Shown: positions 34,904 to 45,100 of the stretch, piece after piece
How positions within the stretch are numbered: the stretch's first letter is position 1
How the letters are laid out: every line of letters starts with the position of its first letter
From: Asterochloris sp. CNOR1
Taxonomy: Eukaryota; Chlorophyta; Trebouxiophyceae; Trebouxiales; Trebouxiaceae
Assembly (NCBI GenBank): GCA_963969365.1
Contig: OZ017752.1
Coordinates: 930,001 to 994,000, forward strand
Length of the DNA stretch: 64,000 nucleotides
Direction: 5' to 3'
The notes under the pieces: model-generated
Database searches by the model: none
Told to the model about the DNA's origin: nothing
The model's input: only the letters and a program-made list of their open reading frames with translations
Position numbers and translations under genes: made by a program

Positions 34904-37900
34904 CTATCTGGTCAGTTCTAAGCGGCTTATCTCACTTCGATCAAGGTCACTGCGCTGCCGCAGCACCTCCCGCACTTGGAGTTGATTGAAGCGCCAGCTG
35001 ATGGAGTCAGAGTTGGCCCCCCAGAAGTCTTGCATCTCCGCCACATTTTCAATGGCAAGCATGGTGCTCATCTGGCTGAGCTTTGCAAAGCGGTCCCGCA
35101 CAGGCATCTGCGTGATTTCGGAGGCTGCATTGATGAGCTGCCGCACATCTCGCTCTATCTGTAAGCCTCCGAGGAGATTGAATGTCTTCAGGCGTGTGAT
35201 GGCCTCAAGCCTGTCCACTATCTGCAGGGCAATTCTGTCGTCCATGTCAATCAACGAAAACCCCAAAGGGCTCCAGCAATGACGGTGTAAAGGCCGCAAG
35301 GGCATCCACTGCCTGCAGGACATGCCAAAGCCGAGGCCATAAAGCTGCATAACAACCTGCCAGGCAGTCCCCCAGCTGCACAAAGCACTGCAGTCGCAAC
35401 CAGAGAGGATGCACCTGGCAGAGGCCTGTTGGCTGTCTGAAGTACTGCACTGCTCAGGTCAGCACATACCTGGCCTTGCGCCCAGGTGCAAGAGACTGCA
35501 TTGATTGAGCCTGTGCTTGAAGGGTCACACACTGTGGCTGCTCACCTTCTCAAGGAGCAGGCCCACAACATGCTCAAAATTTGACTTTGTGAGCAGGGGC
35601 TGCAGCCAGTGCAGGTACAGGGCCAGAAGCGTCAGCAGCGTGTTTACCCAGGTGTCCTCCACAGCTCTGGCCTCAAACTGGGCATCTGAAAGCTCATAGC
35701 TCACTGAGGACACCTCATCCAGGACAGGCCTGCAGCCAAAATCAGGTCTGCCTCAGCAGAACTCAGCAGCAGGCTCGCACCATTCCCTCAGACATATGTG
35801 CAACATGCCATCCTACCAGTATCGAAGCTGCCTTTGCAGCTGACAGTGCAGTGCAGCTTCACGGTCATGCATGGGCGCCGCCACACTGGAGCTGAGCATA
35901 AGGCCAGATTGTAGGCAAAAATTTAGCAGCATGCCGCGGGGCAGCGGGTCAGCGCACAGCGATTGATGCTAGCAGGGTGCGTTTCTGGGGATAAGTATCA
36001 CCCCTGCCGCATTGGAGCTGCCCCTACCTCAGCTTGGGGTTTGTAAAGGTGGTCTGGCGGGCTGCAGGTATGACACCAAAGCACAGCAAAACATAGCACT
36101 GCTGCGGGCCTGGAGAAAAGGATGGGGTGCAGCTTCCCTCTGCAAAGCAGTGGTGCCAGCAGGCTGCCATTTGGGCACGAGGGCATTGCAGAGGTTCAGC
36201 GCTGGCAATTGATGACAGAGTAGCACAGCAGCTGCAAGGCTAGTGATGGGACTCAGGCACAGCAATGCTGCAATGCTGCAGCAGGAGAGGCAGTGGTGCC
36301 AGCAGGCTGCTGAAGCCCCACCTGAGTTTAGGGAGGAGGCCATTGCAGAGGTGGTCCAGCGCACGGCGGCTGATGGCAGCAAAGTCGCCGGCCGTCTTGG
36401 AGAGGTCGTCCAGCACAGAGCGCACCCTCTCGCGGTCATTTGGGGACCGGAACAGCCACGAGGCCGCGTCCTCCAGCTCCTTGCGCAGCTTGTGGACATA
36501 CCTGCAGGTTGAGAGTAGTGCTCAGGTGGGCTTGTTTGTGTTTGAGAGATAAAGCACATTGCTGGCAGCAGTCATCAGTCTGTGCAGCTTGTGTGCGACA
36601 TTTTAGTGAGCAGTCAACTTGCCATGTCTTGCTCAATGGGAGGGACCACAGATGCCAGCAGCTGCGCTGCCAGCAGCAGCTGCAGTGCAAGCATTGCCCC
36701 TTCTGCACTTGAAGTGTCGAAAGGCGCTTTTGTGTTCATCTGTGCAGTTTGCATGTACACCTGGCTGCCCCTGAAGCAGTACAGGCTGTTCCATTTGGTC
36801 CAAAGGGAGCTGATGTGCACAGCAACTCACTCGGGGACCCATGTCAAGGCTGCTGGACATGCAAGTTGCTGCCAGTAGCAGGCGGCCATGTGCATGTGCG
36901 TGCAGCTTGGCTGATTGCTTGGCGGCAGTGTCGTGCAGCTTTACGTGCACACGGCTCGCAAGGCTGCCCTGTCTTACTCGACAGAGGCCATCAAGCAGCA
37001 CGCATAGGAGCTCACATGGCACTCATATCAGGGTTGTTGAGGATGGCCGCGTGCTGGGCTGGGTCTGTCGGTGCAGCGTTGCCAGGCACTGCAGCCGCGT
37101 CCTCTGTGGTGGCTGCCTCCAGCGCCTTCAGGAGGCGGCTGCTGCCCCCCTGCAGGCAGTAGCAGGGCATGCAATCAGCGCTGGCAAGCTTGCCTTGGTA
37201 GTGGTGTCCTCTGCGATGGCTGCCTCCAGCGTGCTCTAGCAGACGACTGCCATATCCTCCATAAAGGCAAGCATCAGTCAGTGTCAGATTTCGGGCCCCT
37301 GGCAGGCAAAGCACCTGGGCCACTGCAATGCTGTTCCTGAGGTAGCTGCCTCCCTGGTGCCTCCAGGAGGCAAATGCTGCCCTCTGCAATTGCAGGGAAC
37401 ACAGCAAGCATGCAGCGGCTTGGCCCACACGTCATTCTGCCTAGCCGTGTGCTTCTCTGGGCATGGCCTGGACAGTGATGCATGTTGCGACCCCAGCCAG
37501 CCCTGTTGCTCAAGAGGTGGGGGGTTCACCAAGTATGAAGCCTGCACAGCGGTGTGGCCAGTGCGGTGCTGCTGCAGGGCCTTGCTTGCTCTGGCACTGG
37601 CTGGCTGCATGCTGACCTTGATGCAGGAGAACAGAGCTCTCGTACCTCCACGCATACCTTCCACTTGCCTCCAAAATCGTACCACATTGACAGTCCGGAA
37701 ACATGATTGGGTGCCCCAGCACGATGCACACACAGGGCACGTTCCCCTGTGCCCACCTTCCACTGGCCCTCGAGTGCGGTGCGGTAGTTCTGGGACAGCA
37801 GCGTGTTGAGCTGCCCCAGCACCGCGCACACACAGGGCAGGTTCCCCGTGTCCAGTGCCCTGTGCCCGCACAGTCGGAGGATGTAAAACACGTCGTCCAC

Positions 37901-40900
37901 CATGGAGGTGGTCACAGTCTCGCCTGCCCACTCATCGATGGCGATTGCCTTGTCGATGCTCTGCTCCAGGTAGAACTCCTCCTGCAGGGTGTGGTAGGCG
38001 CTTGTTGCAGACACCTGGTGCAGCAAGCGGGCAGCCTGCAACCCAGCAGCTCAGACACTGACGGCAGCATATGCTGGTGTTCAGCTGCTCTCACCATGTT
38101 CACATAATAGGCTATCAGCTCGCGAACAATGACATTAAATCGCCCGCTGCGGAACTTGTTCTCCGCTGCTGGGTCCAGGGGGTCCCCGGCCTCCCCTGCA
38201 GCGCCCAGCATGAAGTGGCTGTACTGCTCGCTGCGCTTGCATAGCTCAAGCATCTCCTCCAGGTGCCCCTCCACCTGCACCACACAGCAGCAGGCTCAGC
38301 ACAGCAACGTGCGGCCACATGCTCACAATCGCAGACAGCATGGCACCCTGCACGTTGCTGTACATTGTGCTGATGAGTCCATAGGTGCCGCCCAGGCTCA
38401 GCAACAGGGAGTGGTTGCATGCTGCCATGAAGCCAGCTGCCCCATCAAGGCAGCAAAGAGTTCAAAGCAGCAAATGCAGGCTCCTCATGGCAGTTGCGTG
38501 CATTGCCTTCAAGCCAGCTGCCATTGAGAACAGCAGACAGCAAGGCACCCACACATGGTGTCAACTGCTGCTGATTCCACAACGTCCATGCTCTGACCAG
38601 CATGCTCTGATCAACAGCCACAGAACTCACAATGACCAGACTGATACCAACTCCGCCTTTTCATTGCCAGACACAATCGCAGCCAGTCTGTCCTCAGCAT
38701 GCACAGGCCCTCACCTCCTTGGGGTCTACGGGCATGTGGCCAGAGGGTGTGTCCCCTCGGCTTGCTGCCCCTGCAGCCCCAATTTCACGTACCAGGCGCT
38801 CAAGCTTGCGGTCCTCAATGTAGCGCTGCACCAGCCGGCTGCCCTGCACACTAACATGTGGCAAAACTAAGGGAATCGCCCTCAGCTCAGAGAAAGAAGA
38901 TCTTTTGGGTCTGGGATTGGTGGCTGGGTGAGCTGTCTGCTGGAGAACCACCTGCTGCCACCAGAGGTAGGGCTCCCATTCATGAGGGCTTTGACAGGCT
39001 CAGCAGCACAAGCACACAGCGCGGCCTCAGCGCTCACTCACAGCACTTCACTGCAGGACGGCTGCCTCTGGTGTCCTCAAGCAGTCCCTCCTAAGAGTGC
39101 AAGAGGGTCTGCACCAAACCACTGTCTTCCTCCTGCACCCCAGCATGGTATGCAGCAGCACAGTGTCCTGCCCAAGCAGCATGAATGGTAGATGCTCTGC
39201 TAGAGGGTCGGCACCTGGATGTCGCACTCCTCCTGCAGCCCCAGCACGGTCTGCAGCAGCGCCTCCCTGCTAAAGGTGTCCACCACCCACTGTTGATTGT
39301 CTTGCACAGCCGTCGCAATGTCCTTGAACAGTTTGGTCAGTGTGCTGATGTAGTCGCTGTCCCCGCTGGCGTGGCCTGCAGACCAGCAACTCAGTGTCGG
39401 CTGCCGATGTGAGGTGACAGCCAGGTGCTCGATGGGGCAGGCGTACTGACGCAGTTGCTGTCCCTCCTGGTGTGTCTGGCAGGTAGGCTCAGTGCGCCTC
39501 AGATGTTAGTCAGCAGTCAAAGTCTTGGAATGGGTAGATGGAGCTGCCCTTCCGCTGTGCTGCATGGCTGAAGCTGACAGACGAGTCAGCTGAGCAGCGT
39601 CTGTTTCCGGGGAGGATGCGAGTGACAGAGAGGCGCCGGCAGCTGGCAACAGATCATCAAGCACCCAGCCGTCGCAGCCCAGAGAGGTCATGGCATCTCC
39701 TGATCCGTGGATTACAACAAAGCATTGCTGCAGGGCTGCCTGACCTGCTGCCCGCTCACCTGTGTTCTCCACCAGAGCGCTGTAGTCCTCCTTGGCACGC
39801 TCCCCCACCAAGCGTCGCAGATACGCCACAAACAGCTCCAGGCCCTCACCCTGCACACAGGCGCAGCCCATGTAGCGCAGTAGCACAGCGGGGCGCACGT
39901 GTACTGTACATGCGTTGCTCAAGGTCATCACTTGCAAAACCCGCCCATATTGATCGAGTCCCAAGCAATGCTTGCTTTCAAGCAAGGGCAACACACCTGG
40001 TATCCCAGCGGCGGAAAGAGGGCGCTGAAGCGCAGGACGCCGGCATGGTCCTGCTGTACAATGGCGGCGGCCATGCCTTCCTTGGCCACCTTCTGCAGCT
40101 TCTGGCGGGCCTTCTGCAGCACCTGCAGGGATTCAAGACTGGGTCTGAGCAAGGCAGGGACTTGGGGGCAGCGTCTGGAGCACCCTGCCAAGCCAGCACA
40201 CACGCTTCCAGGTCTCTGCCTCTGTGCCGAAATGATCTGCAAATGTCATGCTGAGAGCCGCAGCCGCTGACCAGCCCGCTACTGGCGGCAGATTGCACTG
40301 GTGAATCCCTGTACATTTGCACCGACAGCAGGAACAGACATGCCCCTTGGAACCCACCTGCTGCTGCGTCTGATTCTGCGTGGCCTCAGGATCCGCCTGC
40401 CCCTGCGCCAGCTCTGCCTCAGACCGCAGAAAGCGCTCCACAAAGCCTGCTGCCGCCTCATAATCCTCTGCCTACACAGCAGCATCTTGGCCATGTGAGG
40501 ATACAAGGTATTGGCGCCAGGTAGCAGATGCTGCTTTCCGCTACAAGATAACTCGGCAGGAGGCAGGGGTTTGCAGCCATCTCTGGGACTGTGACTGCCG
40601 TCAGCAGGCCTGACGCATCCTGTCCAGGCTACAGGCGGGGCCAGCGGCAATGCCAGCCCATACAGCTGCGGCAAGAAGCCCAACGTGTGGCACAAGCACG
40701 TGCTGGAGTCGGTGGCACTCATTGGACTTCTAGCAAGCCCAGGCTGACCTGCAGCGCCTGCTGCATGTCAGCCTCCCCTGTCAGACGCAGTAATGGCACA
40801 GTCATGGCGCTACTTCCTGCCTGAGGGTCTCAGGAGCACAGTTGCCCCTGGCTGACCTGCATAGCCCGCTGCACGCCGTCCACCGCGTTGGTGCGGTCCA

Positions 40901-41814
40901 CAATGACGCCGATGCGTTGCATGGCCTCATGGATGTTGGACTGCGCGCTGTCCAGCTCGCGAACCTTGCGGCTCACACGCTCAGATAGGGCGGACGTGCC
41001 CTGCACGCTCTCTGCCAGGCCCTCTGCGTCTGCTTTGACAACTTCCAACACCTGCATATGGGGTCAAATGGATTGGAGGGAGGGTGCGCTGGCAGGACAT
41101 GACGCCTGATGGGTAGCCAGGGCACCAGCAGGCTTGAGCTGTGCATGCCCAGCATGTGAGAAGGTGGCGGTCAGCACCTGCACGAGGGGATCAGGGCCTG
41201 ATGAGGACTCTAGAAATGGCATGATGGCGCTATGCATGCCCAGCCAACAGTATTCTGACAGTCACGCTTGCTTGACCACCTGCAGCGCCTGCATAAGGAC
41301 CATAGGCGCTGAGAGGACAAAGGGCCAGCAATTGAATCCGGCCCGCCAGGCTGGTGCAGACGCCATGCTGTACCTCTTCTTCCTGTGTAAGCCATGAGGA
41401 CGGGTGGCAGGGTAGACAGGCAACCTGGTGGGCAGCTGCACTGCTAGGCCTGTGCCCTGCGTAAGAGGCTGATGGCTTTGCCCATCCTGAGCTGCTGTGG
41501 TGAGGCAGATTCTGGCACCTCCTTACAGCAACATGCAGCAAACGTCAGCTGCACCTCACGTGTGCTGCTGTGCAGCTGCAGCAGCATGCCCTCCAGCTGC
41601 TCCCGCTGCTGCAGCAGCTTCTCCAGCTCCTCCTCAATGCTACGCTCCTTGGCCTGAGTCTCATGCAGGACCTGCATGGCATTGCTGCTGTGAGCTCAAG
41701 ACGCAAGCAGCATGCCATGCAGAATAGGGAACTTGCCTTGCTGATCTCGTTGGGGTTGCTGAGCCGGCCAATGCTGACCAGGTCCAGGCCACCAGAGCCA
41801 AATGGGGCTGCCAT
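34904..41814 (-). CDS. COG4: Conserved oligomeric Golgi complex subunit 4
   Basis: Subunit of the COG tether for retrograde vesicles at the Golgi. Starts MAAPFGSGGLDLVSIGRL at an ATG (41814). The first exon (41814-41737) ends at a GC donor. N-terminal coiled coil: EELEKLLQQREQLEGMLLQL and SRKVRELDSAQSNIHEAMQR, then DGVQRAMQ. Further exons: about 40470-40360 (EDYEAAAGFVERFL), 40125-39990, about 39850-39760, about 39375-39210, about 38850-38715, 38275-38090, about 38037-37750 (TSMVDDVFYILRLCG), about 37160-37020, 36505-36325, 35730-35546, and 35221-34904. The last contains LGGLQIERDVRQL and AKLSQMSTML, the conserved COG4 C-terminal domain. Exact junctions are not all fixed. At least four introns or exon flanks hold copies of exon edges. 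Confidence 0.92.
36145..36370 (-). repeat. COG4 exon-end copy near 36.2 kb
   Basis: CAGTGGTGCCAGCAGGCTGC occurs at 36149 and again at 36290. Both are followed, after a variable middle, by GGCATTGCAGAGGTTCAGCGC or GCCATTGCAGAGGTGGTCCAGCGC. The second is in the coding exon that ends near 36325 on the minus strand; the first is intronic. Confidence 0.8.
37095..37395 (-). repeat. COG4 acceptor/exon-start copies, three units
   Basis: The exon encoding SSRLLKALEAATTED (about 37155-37095) has two upstream relatives in the intron, at about 37260-37205 and about 37395-37335. Shared blocks are CCTCTG.G.TGGCTGCCTCCAGCG and AGGAGGC...CTGCCC...TGCAG. Spacing is about 110-130 bp. Confidence 0.72.
37645..37855 (-). 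repeat. COG4 exon end duplicated into its intron
   Basis: On the minus strand the exon ends GGGAACCTGCCCTGTGTGTG...CAGTGGAAG then GTGGGC (37848 to about 37757). About 105 bp further on (about 37741-37650) the intron repeats GGGAACGTGCCCTGTGTGTG, GTGCTGGGGC and ...AAGTGGAAG followed by GTATGC. Both ends of the unit and the donor are preserved while the middle has decayed. Confidence 0.88.
39100..39295 (-). repeat. COG4 exon segment copied downstream, 100-bp period
   Basis: 39106-39190 repeats 39206-39290 with shared landmarks TCCTCCTGCA.CCCCAGCA.GGT.TGCAGCAGC. The upper copy is in the COG4 exon encoding the end of TVLGLQEECDIQ; the lower one is in the adjoining intron. Confidence 0.8.
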
Positions 41815-42133
41815 CAGAAAGGGGGGAGGGGTCAGACTGATCTATCAGATGTAAATCTCTGTTGGATTGTCTCCGCTCCAGTATCAGCGGAATGCAGAGG
41901 AACAGGCTGCAAGCCCTGCACGTGCTGTTGGGCAAGTGCTGTTGGGCAAGACCCTGCTAGCATCCAGATTCCCAGGGCAAATCATCTGCAGCTTGCCACA
42001 CGCTGCGATCGACCTGATTGTGCACTCCTAGTGGATCACCATCCCGCAAGGAACGGGCCGTGCACAGCCTTGCATCAGGGCTTGGGGTTTGCTATCCAGC
42101 CAGGTCATTCGGCAATAGCAGGAGGGCTGCAGC
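41815..42133. promoter_or_regulatory. Bidirectional promoter region, COG4 / V-ATPase B
   Basis: 319 bp between two divergent start codons, so it should hold both promoters and 5' UTRs. An 11-nt direct repeat (GTGCTGTTGGG) occurs at about 41924-41946. No TATA box that I would call. Confidence 0.4.
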
Positions 42134-45100
42134 ATGGCCTCCTCACATGAAGTGAAAGAAAAGGATGCCACCAAGGTGCATCTGGCAGCGCTGAAGAGAG
42201 GTGAGGCACTCCCCCTTGTCCCAAGCGTCTGTGTATTGCCCTGCACTGCCAGCCTGATGTGCTGCTTTCTGCTGCAGATTACATCTGTGAACCAAGACTA
42301 GGTGAGTATGTTGTGGCGATCCTCAAGCTTATTGTGTCTCAGAACTCTGCATGTCAGCATGCGGGTTGAGCTTGTGCGATGCCATGCTACATGATACAGC
42401 ACAGCAGTTGCTGATCCAAATGCTGCCTGTGCAGACTACCGCACCATTGGCGGTGTGAGTGGGCCCTTGGTCATTGTGGACAATGTCAAGGTGTGCAGCA
42501 ATCACCTCTGGAGTCTTGCAGCAGCCTGCTGGAGACAGATGCCTGCATCTGGCAATGCTGTGGCCTCCCTGCAGTGGCAACTCTGCAGTCTGGCGGCAGT
42601 CTGCTTGAGGCAGTCACCTGCCGCTGACACTGCAGCAGCCTCCATGCATCTCGGTAGCCTGGGAGCAGCTGTCAAGACATTCACCTGCATCGCACCCTGC
42701 TGCCTTCTCGCTGGCAGCAAGCTGCTAGAGACATGCATTTGCACCCGACACTGGTGTGGCCTCTTTGCAGACCCCCAAATATGCTGAGATTGTCAACTTG
42801 AGGCTGGGGGATGGCACCTTCAGGAGAGGGCAGGTGCTGGAGGTGGATGGCTCCCGGGCAGTGGTCCAGGTGAGGCAGCCTACAGGTGTTGGCTGCAGCC
42901 GCAGTCTGTTGTCTGCACATTGCTTGGGCATTGCCATCTATGAATCAGCCCTGCTGCTGCCCTGCCTGGAAGGCCCTCCAGCATCCACACCTGGCTGGCA
43001 GGTGGAATGGCGAAACACTGGACCAGTGTGCCTGCAGGTGTTTGAGGGTACCTCTGGCATTGACAACACGGGTACCACGCTGGAGTTCACAGGAGACGTG
43101 AGTAATGCAAAGGCAGAAGCTCTGCTTGAGACTGCTGCCAGTGTGCCGGCACTGTTGTTGAGGCAATGCTGAGACACCCAGGGTGTGCACTGCAGGTGCT
43201 GAAGACGCCTGTCTCCCGTGACATGCTAGGGCGAGTGTTTGACGGGTCAGGGAAGCCCATCGATGGCGGGTGAGCTGCCCTGCAATCTGCACTGGCTACA
43301 CATGCTAAATGACCTCCTGCTTGTGCATGGCCCGGCTTGTACACCAGCAATGCCTGCAGTGTGCTGTGATGCAGACTGTGCATTGCCTGGACATTGCGCG
43401 ACATGCTGGCACACAGGGGGCGCAGCAAGTTGATATTCAATGGCGTCTGACATGTGTTCATGAACTCCTCACCAAATGTTGTGTGTTTGCAGGCCCCCAG
43501 TGCTGGCAGAGGTCTTCCTGGACATCAACGGTGCCTCTATCAATCCAGCAGAGCGCACCTACCCTGAGGAGATGATTCAGACGGGTCAGTTTCGGGGGCA
43601 GCAACCTTGTTCTCGCTGCGTGCAGCATGCGTCGCAATGTTTGGGCGGCTTGCAATGCCTCTGCAAGTTGGGCTGGTCGTATGCCGCTGCCCCTTACCTC
43701 TCATGACTCCATCACGCAGCTGAACAATAACACTGAGCACAGTGCTGAGCATGGAGGTGTAGAGCACCTCTGTAGCAGCAAAGCACCCACCCAGCTGTGT
43801 ATGCATATGAGCAGCGCATCCACCTTCAGCACACCTCTGGGCAGGGAACGCCCGCCCAGCTGTGCATACTGCTAATCAGTGCATGCATCTCCAGTGCACC
43901 TGTGTAGCTGCAGAAGCGCCTGCCCAGCAGTACAGGCATTTGAGCAATGGCGCCTTGTCCCCATTGCAGGCATCTCCACCATTGACACCATGAATTCCAT
44001 TGCCCGTGGGCAGAAGATTCCCTTGTTTTCGGCTGCTGGGTTGCCACACAACGACATTGCCGCCCAGATTTGCCGGCAAGCTGGCCTGGTTAAGCACAGC
44101 GAGGAGCATGGCGGCGCTGACAATGCCAATAACCTCATGGTGAGCCTCTGAGCCAATGGAGAGGCTTTGCATCACTGTATCCATCATCAAAGCATGCCAC
44201 CTGGTGCCCCGCCCCACTGGCAACGCTGACCACCTCATTGTGAGCTTACGAGCACAGAAGGGCTCTCTACACGTTGCTTCACCAGCATGCTTGCTGCTCT
44301 TAGCCCCAACCCAGGGGCTCTCGCTTTGGGGACTCATCTGGCACAGGACATAAGCCGCAGCCATTGGCTGCCTCCCCCTCTCAGTAGGCATGCCGGAGAC
44401 TTGGTCTGTGTAGCCCTGTAGCCTGTGCATCAGGCACTCAGCTGCGTCCCCCTGCCTCTCTGCAGGACACCAATGACAAGGCTGACGAGGAGTTTGCCAT
44501 CGTGTTTGCAGCTATGGGCGTCAACATGGAGACTGCCCACTACTTCAAGCAGGTGAGCGTCACTGCAACCGCCAGCCAGTGCCTGTGCAGGGGTACACGT
44601 GCTGCACCAGCAAGATAGCAGCCAGCGCAACAAATGCCTGCCGAGCTCCTTGAGCTCAGCCCACTGCATGCGGCAAGCCATGCCGGGGCGGCTCAAAAGC
44701 CCTGCTCGTGTACAGAGTTTAGCCCGTTGACCCAACTGCTCATGTCAGCGTCTGCGCTGAACTGGTGGTGTGTCATCAGCACTTGCACTGACAGGTTGCT
44801 TTTGCAATGGGTAGGCAAGGAAAGCTGTGCCTGTTCTGGTGGCCCCCAGCCCAAATCCTGCCCCTGCATGCTTCCTGCCGTCAAGACCTGCCTGTTGCAG
44901 GTGCTGTCCAGTATTCCAGCTCCCACCCTGCCCTTGTAGGACTTTGAGGAAAATGGCTCCATGGACAAGACCTGCCTCTTCCTGAACCTGGCCAATGACC
45001 CCACCATCGAGCGCATCATCACCCCCCGCATTGCGCTGACCACCGCCGAGTACCTCGCCTACGAGTGCGGCATGCATGTCCTCGTCATCCTGACCGACAT

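Noticed and set aside
39538-40254. 238-codon plus-strand open frame
   Set aside because: Lies opposite COG4 exons with conserved residues.
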